From an uncultured Bacilli bacterium (GTDB lineage: Bacteria; Bacillota_I; Bacilli_A; RF39; UBA660), in NCBI GenBank assembly GCA_934120635.1, contig CAKOUR010000006.1, forward strand, positions 23,397-87,396: 64,000 bases of DNA. Reading direction: 5' to 3'. Shown here in pieces: positions 1-6,665 of the stretch (position 1 is the first letter of the stretch; every line of letters begins with the position of its first letter). The position numbers and the translations under genes are program-made. The notes beneath the pieces were generated by a model. That model was not told where the DNA came from, searched no databases, and was given only the letters and a program-made list of their open reading frames with translations.

Positions 1-6
1 CTTTTA

Positions 7-40
7 TTCGACAAAGTTCGACATCAGTACTTGCTATACT
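7..40 (+). promoter_or_regulatory. Tandem Spo0A (0A) boxes and -10 of spo0A promoter
   Basis: TTCGACA occurs at 7-13 and again at 17-23. This is the reverse complement of the Spo0A box TGTCGAA. The copies are in the same orientation and exactly 10 bp apart, one helical turn. TATACT at 35-40 is a plausible -10, so the second box sits close to the -35 position, as at promoters activated by phosphorylated Spo0A. This supports autoregulation of the gene downstream. The boxes are seen directly; the regulation is inferred. Confidence 0.8.
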
Positions 41-70
41 AAACTTGTAAAAATAGAAAGAGGAATAAAA

Positions 71-835
71 ATGGAAAAAATAAAAGTTTTAGTAATAGAT
101 GACAATATAGCATTAACAGAAATGGTAAAGGAGTACTTTAAAGACAGTAATGAAATAGAAATTATAGATTGTTGTTATAATGGTGACGAAGGATTAAAGA
201 AAATAGATGAATTAGAAGGAAAGTATGATGTGATATTATTAGATTTAATTATGCCAAAAAAAGATGGAATAAGTGTATTAGAAGACTTAAAAAAAAGAAA
301 TATTCATAAAAATATTATTGTAGAAACTTCTTATAATAGCCCAGAAGTAATAAGAAATGTCAGCGAATATGGTGTAAATTATTATATTCTAAAACCTTTT
401 GATTTACCTGACTTAGAAAAAAGAATTTTAGATATCTTTAAAGCAGTATCTAAGAAAGGAATTAACTTAGCTCATAATAATTTAGAAATCTCAATCACAA
501 GAATGCTCCATGAATTAGGAATGCCAGCCCATATAAAAGGATATCAGTACATAAGAGATGGAATCATTATGATTTATAACAACCCAGATATCATTGGAGG
601 AATTACTAAAGAATTATACCCTGATGTAGCATCAAAATATAATACAACTGTATCTAGAGTAGAAAGAGCCATTAGACACGCTATCGAAGTATCATGGAAT
701 CGTGGAAATTGGGACTTAATGGAAGAAATATTTGGACATAGTGTAGATATAGACAAAGCCAAACCAACCAATTCAGAATTCATTGTCACAATAGCAGACA
801 AGTTAAGATTAGAATTTATGAAACAAAGAGCATAA
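71..835 (+). CDS. spo0A: Sporulation master response regulator Spo0A
   Basis: This is the DNA-binding response regulator that commits cells to sporulation. The N-terminal receiver domain (about 1-125) has the acidic pair D10/D11, phospho-acceptor D58, T86 and K108. After a linker, the C-terminal Spo0A domain (about 140-254) contains the highly conserved recognition-helix stretch SRVERAIRHAIEVSWNRGNW, close to that of Bacillus. Its length of 254 residues is normal for the family. The start follows AGAGG at about 59-63. Tandem 0A boxes lie just upstream. spoIVB, the usual upstream neighbour, would lie outside the window. With coat-like genes at 15987 and 55165, this implies an endospore-forming or recently spore-forming ancestry. 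Confidence 0.97.
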   Translation: MEKIKVLVIDDNIALTEMVKEYFKDSNEIEIIDCCYNGDEGLKKIDELEGKYDVILLDLIMPKKDGISVLEDLKKRNIHKNIIVETSYNSPEVIRNVSEYGVNYYILKPFDLPDLEKRILDIFKAVSKKGINLAHNNLEISITRMLHELGMPAHIKGYQYIRDGIIMIYNNPDIIGGITKELYPDVASKYNTTVSRVERAIRHAIEVSWNRGNWDLMEEIFGHSVDIDKAKPTNSEFIVTIADKLRLEFMKQRA

Positions 836-859
836 TTTTATTATTAACACTAATAATCA

Positions 860-888
860 TTTACAAGAATATATTTTTTTACTATAAT
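860..888 (+). promoter_or_regulatory. Sigma-A-type promoter
   Basis: TTTACA at 860-865 and TATAAT at 883-888 are 17 bp apart. This gives the next gene its own promoter after spo0A. A weak inverted repeat without a T-tract (about 845-858) lies between the two genes. Confidence 0.6.
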
Positions 889-904
889 ATTATTGGTGAT
901 CAAG

Positions 905-1456
905 ATGGGAAGAGAATTAAGAAGAAAAGAAGAGAAAAAAAATAAAAAAGCAAAAGAAATAAAAAATACTACTTCAGAAACAAATTATAGTGGACTAACT
1001 CTTTTAAAAATAGTAGGAGCAATTGCTATTATCTTATTTGTAATTTATTATTTTATTGCTGTATTTATTACTAAAGAAGTAGACATATCAGGAAATAAAA
1101 ATAGCACAACTTCAGAAAAAAGTACGAGTTCTTCTAATAGCAGTGTATCTAATGCTATTTTAGCCCAAAGAACATTTGAACAAGCAGAAGAAGAATATTA
1201 TGTATACTATTATAATTTTAGTGATGAAGATAAAACAATATCCAGTATTTTAAGTAATAAATCAGATATTACCTTATATCGTGTAGATACAAGCAGTGCT
1301 TTAAACAAAAACTATGTAACAGAAGAAAATGGAAATAAAAATGTAACAGGAATTAATGACTTAAAAGTAAAAAATCCAACTTTAATTAAAGTAACTGGAG
1401 ATAAAGTAACTAGTTATATAGAAGGCGTAAATGAAATTATAAATTATTTTAACTAA
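905..1456 (+). CDS. Membrane-anchored thioredoxin-like protein lacking CxxC
   Basis: A 183-residue protein of unknown function. A highly basic N-terminus (1-20) is followed by one membrane helix (31-54), a Ser/Thr/Asn-rich linker (about 62-85) and an extracellular C-terminal domain. The C-terminal domain looks like a thioredoxin fold: a YYVYYYNF strand near 98-105, and NPTLIKVTGDKVTSYIEG near 157-174, which resembles the cis-proline loop and last strand. No CxxC active site is present, so it is probably not a disulfide oxidoreductase. The start at 905 is chosen because GGTGAT sits at 895-900; TTG at 893 and GTG at 896 are in frame but overlap that ribosome site. A terminator follows at once, so the gene is monocistronic. 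Confidence 0.7.
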   Translation: MGRELRRKEEKKNKKAKEIKNTTSETNYSGLTLLKIVGAIAIILFVIYYFIAVFITKEVDISGNKNSTTSEKSTSSSNSSVSNAILAQRTFEQAEEEYYVYYYNFSDEDKTISSILSNKSDITLYRVDTSSALNKNYVTEENGNKNVTGINDLKVKNPTLIKVTGDKVTSYIEGVNEIINYFN

Positions 1457-1481
1457 AAATCCAAAAAAATGGATTTTTTTC
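1455..1481 (+). terminator. Rho-independent terminator
   Basis: AAAAATCC (1455-1462) pairs with GGATTTTT (1471-1478) and runs into a T-tract. It overlaps the stop codon of the thioredoxin-like gene. Confidence 0.8.
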
Positions 1482-1525
1482 TTTTCATCTTTTCTTTTTT
1501 GTATTATAATGAATATATAATTTAT

Positions 1526-1601
1526 TGCCCCATAGCCAAGCGGTAAGGCATCGGACTCTGACTCCGACATTCCGTTAGTTCGAATCTAACTGGGGCAACC
1601 A
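1526..1601 (+). tRNA. tRNA-Gln (anticodon CUG)
   Basis: The acceptor stem TGCCCCA pairs with TGGGGCA (1591-1597), with encoded ACCA to 1601. The anticodon loop CTCTGAC lies between TCGGA and TCCGA, giving CTG. The T-arm contains TTCGAAT. TATAAT at 1505-1510 is the likely promoter -10. Confidence 0.93.
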
Positions 1602-1610
1602 TTAAAAATT

Positions 1611-1633
1611 AAAATCCTTCAAGGATTTTTTTA
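1611..1633 (+). terminator. Terminator of the tRNA-Gln gene
   Basis: AAAATCCTT (1611-1619) pairs with AAGGATTTT (1621-1629) and is followed by T residues. Confidence 0.75.
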
Positions 1634-1700
1634 TTACCTAAAATTTATTGTCAAAAAAAATAACCTATGATAAAATGATAGTGAAAATAGGTGATGATTC

Positions 1701-2156
1701 ATGAAAAAAAATTTAAATAATAAAGGATTTACTTTAATAGAAGTATTAGCGGTCATTGTTATTTTATCTATCTTAATGGCAATAATGGTACCAAGTGTAG
1801 GAAATATTATGAAAAAAAATAAAGAAGATAATTATCAAAATTTAAAAGATTCTATTATTAGTGCAGCAAAAATTTATATTTCCGATAATCGATACCAAAT
1901 TACTGTAGGAAATTGTGATGATTCTAATAAAGCTGATATTGAATCAATCAATGACATGACTTTAACAGATAGTAAAATTACTATTCAAACTCTAGCAGAT
2001 GCTGGAAATCTTAAAACAACATCCGATGGAAAAATATTAAATCCCAAAGACAAAACTAGTTTAAATTTAGATAATAGTTATGTAGTAGTAAAGTATCAAT
2101 GTGATAAGAAAGAGTATGAATATCAATTAGAAGAAAATTTTTTACAATGGCAATAA
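1701..2156 (+). CDS. Type IV pilin-like protein (prepilin N-methylation motif)
   Basis: A 151-residue pseudopilin or major-pilin-like protein. After a short basic leader it has NKGFTLIEVLAVIVIL, with the prepilin-peptidase site G9/F10 and Glu at +5 of the mature protein (E14). The hydrophobic helix spans about 10-32. Two Cys residues, near 46 and near the C-terminus, could form a disulfide in the head domain. GGTGAT precedes the ATG. No pilus assembly ATPase, platform protein or peptidase is nearby, so partners must be encoded elsewhere. It has its own terminator and reads as a single gene. The exact pilin class (competence or type IV) is not resolved. Confidence 0.8.
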   Translation: MKKNLNNKGFTLIEVLAVIVILSILMAIMVPSVGNIMKKNKEDNYQNLKDSIISAAKIYISDNRYQITVGNCDDSNKADIESINDMTLTDSKITIQTLADAGNLKTTSDGKILNPKDKTSLNLDNSYVVVKYQCDKKEYEYQLEENFLQWQ

Positions 2157-2157
2157 A

Positions 2158-2213
2158 AAAATACTAACCAGTACAAATTTTTTTAAACGAAAAGTACTGA
2201 TCAGTATTTTTAT
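2158..2213. terminator. Bidirectional terminator between pilin-like gene and lexA
   Basis: AATACTaacCAGTAC pairs with GTACTGatCAGTATT around an A/T-rich loop, with T-runs on both strands. It serves the two convergent genes. It belongs to the AAAATACT...AGTATTTT hairpin family described in the findings. Confidence 0.75.
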
Positions 2214-2219
2214 TTTTTA

Positions 2220-2843
2220 TTAAAACTTACGATATAACCCAATTGCTTTCCCCAATATAGTAACATTTTTTAAAATAATAGGGGTCATAAAATCATTTTC
2301 AGGTTGTAGACGAAAATAATTTTCTTCTTTATAAAAAGTCTTTAAAGTAACCTCATTATCATCATTCATCGCAACAACAATATCCCCATTTTTAGCAGTA
2401 TTTTTTCTTTCGATAATTACAATATCATTGTCTAATATTCCGGCATTAATCATACTTTCTCCACTAACCCTTAAAGTAAAAACTTCACTATTTTTAGGAA
2501 TAAGATTAACAGGTATGGGAAAATATTCATCAGGATTTTCAATTGCTTCAATAGGGTTTCCCGCAGTAACCTTACCAAGTAAAGGAATTTGGACAGTTAA
2601 AGCATCGCTTTTCTCAAATTCATTAGGAACCATTAATTCTAGTATTTTATGATTATTAAAATTCCTTTTTAAATATCCTTTATCAATTAAATTTTTTACA
2701 TGAACATGTGTTGTTGCTGGAGATTTTAAATTTACTCCTTTAGAAATTTCTCGAATAGAAGGGGGATAATTATTTTTAGCGGTATATTTCTTGATAAATG
2801 TTAAAATTTCATTTTGCTTTGTAGTAAGTCCTTCTTTTTTCAT
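2220..2843 (-). CDS. lexA: SOS repressor LexA
   Basis: A 207-residue transcriptional repressor of the SOS regulon, inactivated by RecA-stimulated self-cleavage. The N-terminal winged helix (about 1-70) starts GLTTKQNEILTFI and carries the recognition stretch SPATTHVHVKNL. The cleavage site Ala94-Gly95 lies in KVTAGNP. The catalytic dyad is Ser130 (VSGESM) and Lys168 (EVTLK). Length and architecture are typical. The start is supported by GGTGAT just upstream on the minus strand. A perfect palindrome at 2885-2898 is the likely autoregulatory operator. Confidence 0.95.
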   Translation of the reverse strand: MKKEGLTTKQNEILTFIKKYTAKNNYPPSIREISKGVNLKSPATTHVHVKNLIDKGYLKRNFNNHKILELMVPNEFEKSDALTVQIPLLGKVTAGNPIEAIENPDEYFPIPVNLIPKNSEVFTLRVSGESMINAGILDNDIVIIERKNTAKNGDIVVAMNDDNEVTLKTFYKEENYFRLQPENDFMTPIILKNVTILGKAIGLYRKF

Positions 2844-2884
2844 ACAATCACCAACTTAAATTTATCATAAAAGATATTTTTTGT

Positions 2885-2898
2885 CAAACAATTGTTTG
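2885..2898. promoter_or_regulatory. Probable LexA (SOS) box
   Basis: CAAACAATTGTTTG is a perfect 14-bp palindrome about 40 bp upstream of the lexA start. It resembles the Gram-positive SOS box built on GAAC-N4-GTTC, with CAAAC/GTTTG half-sites. It lies between lexA and the divergent gene at 2965, so it could control both. Confidence 0.65.
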
Positions 2899-2964
2899 TA
2901 TAAAAAATACTTGCTTTTTATAGTGAATTTTGATATCATATTGATAGAATAGAAGAGTGATAGG

Positions 2965-3648
2965 ATGAAGAAAAAAGGATACATTTTATATACAATATTA
3001 ATGATAACAATTTTAGCAACTTCCGTAATTGGCTCAACTTATGCTTATATTACAGCAACTACAAGTAGTTCTAGTAATAGTGTAAAAACTAAATCAACAA
3101 TTTATAAAATAAGTATGAATATAAATCCTATCTATGACGGCTTTTCTTTTATTCCTATGAATGATACAGATGCCTTAAAAGCAGTTAAAAATAAATGCAA
3201 AGATAAATATGATAGAGGAGCTTGTTCGGCATATAAAATTTTAGTATATGATTATGATGAAAATTTAAATTATATTTCAGGCTATATGAATATAACAACA
3301 GAAAATATGAAGAATATAAGTTATATGATGTTAGAAAAAACAGATGAATATAACGAAGATAATTGTGTACAAATAGAAGAAAAAAATTATTGTATAGCAA
3401 AAGAAGCAACAAAAGCTATTGAGGAAGAAGATCTTTCTATTGGGGATAGTTATCAAGTTTCTGGATTAAAAGAAAAAGAACTAATTTTAGTCATGTGGCT
3501 AACAAATTTAAATGAAAGTCAAAATGAATTTGATGTTGGTTCTTATCAAGCAACAGTTACTATTCAAGCAGGAAATGGTGGAGAAGTCAAAGGAACAATA
3601 GCAAGTGCTGTAAAATTAGATCCAACTCCAGAAAGTGATGGTGTGTAA
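2965..3648 (+). CDS. Exported protein with SipW-type signal peptide (paralogue 1)
   Basis: A 227-residue secreted protein. The N-terminal signal (about 1-30) ends in GSTYAYITATTSSSSNS, which resembles the signal-peptide region of TasA/camelysin-type proteins, where a TxAYF-like motif follows the hydrophobic core. The mature part has LKAVKNKCKD...GACSAYKILVYDY, a Cys pair also found in the next gene (LKSGCVDG...VCQVYKISIEN), and a later CVQ...YC pair. The two genes are tandem paralogues in one operon. TasA-like proteins form extracellular fibres, but these two are too diverged to assign that role. The start follows GTGATAGG. Confidence 0.65.
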   Translation: MKKKGYILYTILMITILATSVIGSTYAYITATTSSSSNSVKTKSTIYKISMNINPIYDGFSFIPMNDTDALKAVKNKCKDKYDRGACSAYKILVYDYDENLNYISGYMNITTENMKNISYMMLEKTDEYNEDNCVQIEEKNYCIAKEATKAIEEEDLSIGDSYQVSGLKEKELILVMWLTNLNESQNEFDVGSYQATVTIQAGNGGEVKGTIASAVKLDPTPESDGV

Positions 3649-3652
3649 TGTA

Positions 3653-4381
3653 ATGAAGTTTAAAGAACATAATCAAAATATGACAAAAGTCCAAGTATTA
3701 GTTACATTAATCATTTTCCTCTCCTTTTGTGTAACAGGTGTAACATATGCTTACTTTGCGATTTCAGCAAAAGATAATCAAACTATAACAGGAAATGCAG
3801 CAACAGTAAACTTAACACTAAATGTAACAAAAATATTTCCCACTTCTGCAAATACAAATACTGGTGTAATGGTTCCTCAATTATCTAATTCTGGTAGTGA
3901 AAATTCACCCTTAAGTACTGCCTTAAAAAGTGGCTGTGTAGATGGTAACAAAAATGTAGTTTGTCAAGTTTATAAAATTAGTATTGAGAATAAAGGAGGA
4001 ACAGCAACTCAAGTAGTAAATGGTACAGTCTTATTTTATGGGAATACAGCACAAACTATCCCAGCAACTAATATAATGCCAAATTTAAAATGGAAGTTAA
4101 TAACATCAGCAAACGCCAGCACTCCTTCTCAATCAGCATTAGGAGCCAATACTGACTTAAGTGCAAATACAAATGAAACAACCGGAAGATTTTGTTCCAA
4201 TTTAACATTAACAACCAATGCTAAAAAAGAATATTATATGATTATTTGGATCAATGAAACCAATGTTGATCAAAGTGATGTTTCCTCAAATGCAACACCC
4301 GATAATCCAAAAACTTTTTATGGATTAGTTAAATTTGATTCATCTAATGGTACAGGTGTAACATCAACTTTTAAAGCTTAA
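3653..4381 (+). CDS. Exported protein with SipW-type signal peptide (paralogue 2)
   Basis: A 242-residue secreted protein. The hydrophobic core (about 15-32) leads into GVTYAYFAISAKDNQTITGN, which closely follows the SipW-cognate pattern (TxAYF, then N-x-TxTxGN). The mature domain is rich in Thr, Asn and Ser, as a cell-surface or matrix protein would be. It shares the LK-x-GC...VCQ-x-YKI block and the late MIIW segment with the preceding gene (LVMW there). The start at 3653 is chosen over upstream ATGs because GGTGTG sits seven bases before it; it begins four bases after the preceding stop. A Ser/Lys signal peptidase is encoded at 5915, but no SipW homologue with the ER-type dyad is seen here. 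Confidence 0.65.
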   Translation: MKFKEHNQNMTKVQVLVTLIIFLSFCVTGVTYAYFAISAKDNQTITGNAATVNLTLNVTKIFPTSANTNTGVMVPQLSNSGSENSPLSTALKSGCVDGNKNVVCQVYKISIENKGGTATQVVNGTVLFYGNTAQTIPATNIMPNLKWKLITSANASTPSQSALGANTDLSANTNETTGRFCSNLTLTTNAKKEYYMIIWINETNVDQSDVSSNATPDNPKTFYGLVKFDSSNGTGVTSTFKA

Positions 4382-4432
4382 CTATAAGTTAAAAAAGTAG
4401 AAATACAAAGAATTTTATGATACAATGAAAAT

Positions 4433-4617
4433 ACCTAGAAGGTACGATATCAATATGTATAAAACCAACTAAAGATATATAAGGGAATCTAGAACATACT
4501 AGGTGTTGAATACTTAAAAGAAATTTTGAGGATCCTAAATAGTATGTGCGATTTACCGCCATGTGGTATACGCGCATGGTTTTATCTTTCATTGAGTCGG
4601 CCATCTGGGCTTTTTTT
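4433..4617 (+). ncRNA. ssrS: 6S RNA candidate
   Basis: An intergenic transcript of about 185 nt. An extended -10 (TG-A-TACAAT, 4418-4426) precedes it, and TCTGGGC plus a T7 tract (4604-4617) ends it. The ends form one long imperfect helix: CCTAGA with TCTGGG, GG with CC, CGA with TCG, TCAAT with ATTGA, and ATAAAACC (about 4460) with GGTTTTAT (about 4579). A central unpaired region follows, then a second stem of ACATACTAGG with CCTA and TAGTATGT. Length and rod-with-central-bubble shape fit 6S RNA, the sigma-A RNA polymerase decoy. The position next to tcdA/yrvM also recalls Bacillus 6S-1, from memory. No primary-sequence match was tested. Confidence 0.6.
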
Positions 4618-4631
4618 GTGTAGGTGATATA

Positions 4632-5315
4632 ATGTTTGAAAGAGTAGAAAAATTAATTGGAACAGAGAATTTAAATAAAATCAAAGAGCAAGTAGTAGCG
4701 ATCATTGGCTTAGGTGGGGTAGGAGGATATGCAGTAGAATCTCTAATAAGAAGTGGTATTGAAAACGTTATATTAGTAGATTTTGATACAATTGATATCA
4801 CTAACCTAAATCGACAAATAATTACTAATCAAAATAATATTACCCATTATAAAACTGATGAAATGGAAAAAAGAATTTTAAGTATTAATCCTAACTGTAA
4901 AGTAATAAAAATCACAAAGAAATTAGAATTAAATAATATAGAAGAGTTATTTAAAAATAAAATAGACTACTTAATTGATGCATGTGATACTTTAATAATT
5001 AAACAAGAATTAATTAAAAGATGTTTAGAAGAAAAAATTACTTTTATTTCCAGCATGGGAACAGGAAATAAAATAGAACCATCATTATTAGAAATAGTCG
5101 ACATAAAAAATACCTCTTACGATCCAATCGCGAAAAGAATTAGAAAATATTTAAAAGATAATCAAATAAAAGGAAAGGTACCAGTAGTATATTCCAAAGA
5201 ACAACGACCAAAATTTCAAGGAAGTATCCCATCAATGATGTTTGTTCCTGCAACATCAGGACTATTATGTGCAAATTTTGTAATAAAAGATATTATAAAT
5301 ACTTGCAAAAAATAA
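4632..5315 (+). CDS. tcdA: tRNA threonylcarbamoyladenosine dehydratase (TcdA/YrvM, ThiF/MoeB superfamily)
   Basis: An E1-like ATP-dependent enzyme that cyclises t6A37 of ANN-decoding tRNAs. The N-terminal Rossmann motif is IIGLGGVGGYAVESLIRSG (about 24-42), followed by DFDTIDITNLNRQ, the conserved adenylation segment of the HesA/MoeB/ThiF fold. QRPKFQGSIPSMMFVPATSG near the C-terminus is typical of YrvM-type TcdA. At 227 residues it is slightly short for the family. AGGTGATATA before the ATG sets the start. It follows the 6S candidate and precedes the rplS leader, whose promoter overlaps its 3' end. Confidence 0.88.
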   Translation: MFERVEKLIGTENLNKIKEQVVAIIGLGGVGGYAVESLIRSGIENVILVDFDTIDITNLNRQIITNQNNITHYKTDEMEKRILSINPNCKVIKITKKLELNNIEELFKNKIDYLIDACDTLIIKQELIKRCLEEKITFISSMGTGNKIEPSLLEIVDIKNTSYDPIAKRIRKYLKDNQIKGKVPVVYSKEQRPKFQGSIPSMMFVPATSGLLCANFVIKDIINTCKK

Positions 5316-5385
5316 ACTTTATGCTATAATTAAACACGTGGCAATTCGATGATGTTTTCTATTATGATTGCAATAACACATATTT
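5303..5385 (+). promoter_or_regulatory. rplS promoter and L19-type leader
   Basis: TTGCAA at 5303-5308 and TATAAT at 5325-5330 (16 bp apart) lie across the end of tcdA. The leader has GTGGCAAT (from about 5338) pairing with ATTGC and CAC (to about 5379), enclosing a smaller ATGAT/ATTAT stem. This is the place and approximate shape of the L19 leader known in Firmicutes, an autogenous control element. Assignment is by position and hand folding only. Confidence 0.55.
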
Positions 5386-5406
5386 ATCAAGAAAGGAAGA
5401 AGAAAA

Positions 5407-5772
5407 ATGAGTAAGAATTTAATTGAAAAAATTACAGAAAAACAAATTAATCCAAATGTACCAGAATTTAGAGTAGGAGATACTGTAGTAGTTGGTTGTA
5501 AGATTAAAGATTTCCGTAATGGAAAAGAAGTAAACAGAATTCAAAACTTTACAGGTATTGTTATTTCTAGAAAAGGAACTGGTATTTCAGAAACATTTAC
5601 AGTAAGAGCAGTTTATAGTGGAGTTGGTGTAGAAAAAACATTCCCAGTAAACAGTCCAAGAATTGACTCTATTACCGTAACAAAGAAAGGTAAAGTAAGA
5701 CGTGCAAAATTATACTTCTTAAGAACAAGAAAAAGTCAATACAAGATTAAAGAAAGTAGAAAAAATAGATAG
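5407..5772 (+). CDS. rplS: Large-subunit ribosomal protein L19 (bL19)
   Basis: A 121-residue ribosomal protein at the 30S-50S interface. FRVGDTVVVGCKI, RIQNFTGIVISRKGTGISETFTVRAVYSGVGVE and FPVNSPRIDSI are the conserved L19 blocks, and the basic C-terminus KVRRAKLYFLRTRKSQYKIKE is characteristic. The Shine-Dalgarno is AAAGGAAGAAG. It is preceded by a structured leader and ends in a terminator, so it is a single-gene unit. The usual trmD/rimM neighbours are absent. Confidence 0.97.
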   Translation: MSKNLIEKITEKQINPNVPEFRVGDTVVVGCKIKDFRNGKEVNRIQNFTGIVISRKGTGISETFTVRAVYSGVGVEKTFPVNSPRIDSITVTKKGKVRRAKLYFLRTRKSQYKIKESRKNR

Positions 5773-5775
5773 TCA

Positions 5776-5807
5776 AAGGAGGCAAGATAAAATATCTTGT
5801 CTTTTTA
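5776..5807 (+). terminator. rplS terminator
   Basis: GGCAAGATA pairs with TATCTTGTC around an AAAA loop, followed by TTTTT. Confidence 0.8.
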
Positions 5808-5814
5808 CATGAAA

Positions 5815-5895
5815 TTGACTTTTTATATCAACATTAGTATAATAAATCTATACAAAAATACTGATCAAGAATAATTCTCTCAGTTCAGTATTTTA
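5815..5895 (+). promoter_or_regulatory. lepB promoter with 5'-terminal hairpin leader
   Basis: TTGACT (5815-5820) and TATAAT (5838-5843) are 17 bp apart. The predicted start near 5850 falls just before a hairpin of AAAATACTGA (5855-5864) with TCAGTATTTT (5885-5894). The lepB ribosome site follows within 15 bases. The hairpin ends in only four T residues, so it may be a 5' stabiliser or a weak attenuator. Confidence 0.6.
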
Positions 5896-5914
5896 ATTAA
5901 ATGGAGCTGATATA

Positions 5915-6445
5915 ATGAATAAATTTTTAAAAGAATGGTTACCATATATAATAATAATTATAATAGTAGTCATAATAAGAACTTATATAGTAACCCCAGT
6001 AATTGTTAGAGGAGATTCAATGTATGATACCCTAAAAGATGGAGAAGTTCTTCTTTTAGGAAAAATTAATTATCGACTATCTGATATTAAAAGATTTGAT
6101 ATTGTAGTAATAAAAGATTTAGATGGAGATTTAATTATCAAAAGAATAATTGGTCTACCAGGAGATAATATAGAATATAAAGATGATGTACTATATATTA
6201 ATGGAAAAGCATATAACAAAAGATTTACTGATGACGTTACAGAAGACTTTACTTTAGAAGAAATCTGCCAAATACATCAAGTAAATTGTACAACAAAAAT
6301 CCCCAAAGATATGTATTTAGTCCTAGGAGATAATCGTGATGTTTCAGCTGATTCTAGAGTAAAAGGCTTAATTAAGCGAAGTCAAATCCAAGGGAAAGCT
6401 TTCTTTAGATTATGGCCATTCAATAAAATAGGAGTAATAAAATAA
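5915..6445 (+). CDS. lepB: Type I signal peptidase
   Basis: A 176-residue membrane-bound serine protease that removes signal peptides from Sec/Tat substrates outside the membrane. One N-terminal membrane helix (about 8-28) is followed by box B VRGDSM with nucleophile Ser35. Box D, IKDLDGDLIIKRIIGLPGD, holds general base Lys76, and box E is VLGDNRDVSADSR. The Ser/Lys dyad makes it the prokaryotic P-type and not the SipW/ER type. It is about the size of Bacillus SipS. It lies 1.5 kb from two proteins with SipW-like signal peptides; whether it processes them is unknown. Confidence 0.95.
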   Translation: MNKFLKEWLPYIIIIIIVVIIRTYIVTPVIVRGDSMYDTLKDGEVLLLGKINYRLSDIKRFDIVVIKDLDGDLIIKRIIGLPGDNIEYKDDVLYINGKAYNKRFTDDVTEDFTLEEICQIHQVNCTTKIPKDMYLVLGDNRDVSADSRVKGLIKRSQIQGKAFFRLWPFNKIGVIK

Positions 6446-6472
6446 TATATCACTAACATGGTATATTTTTTT
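6444..6472 (+). terminator. lepB terminator
   Basis: ATATATC pairs with GGTATAT (one G-T pair) and is followed by a run of T. The rest of the gap up to 6592 is A/T-rich and shows no other feature. Confidence 0.7.
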
Positions 6473-6592
6473 CTTTACCCCAGAAAAAGCCAAATAAAGT
6501 AGAAGAAAAAAAGTAAGTATTTTTTTTTAATAATTAAATTTAACTTTCCAAAATAAGACCCATTCTTCAAGTAAAAAAACCATTTTAAATAT

Positions 6593-6652
6593 TTGACAAT
6601 CAATATTCTAAATGATATAATTTTATTAGAATACAGAGAGTGTTTCTAATAA
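6593..6652 (+). promoter_or_regulatory. Promoter and start-site inverted repeat of the F1-like ATPase operon
   Basis: TTGACA at 6593-6598 and TATAAT at 6616-6621 are 17 bp apart, a near-consensus promoter. A 9-bp inverted repeat, TTATTAGAA (6623-6631) and TTCTAATAA (6644-6652), straddles the expected start near 6628. Its left arm would be mostly untranscribed, so it is a better candidate for a repressor operator than for an RNA hairpin. AAAGGAGATG follows as ribosome site. Confidence 0.65.
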
Positions 6653-6665
6653 AGGAGATGATGTT

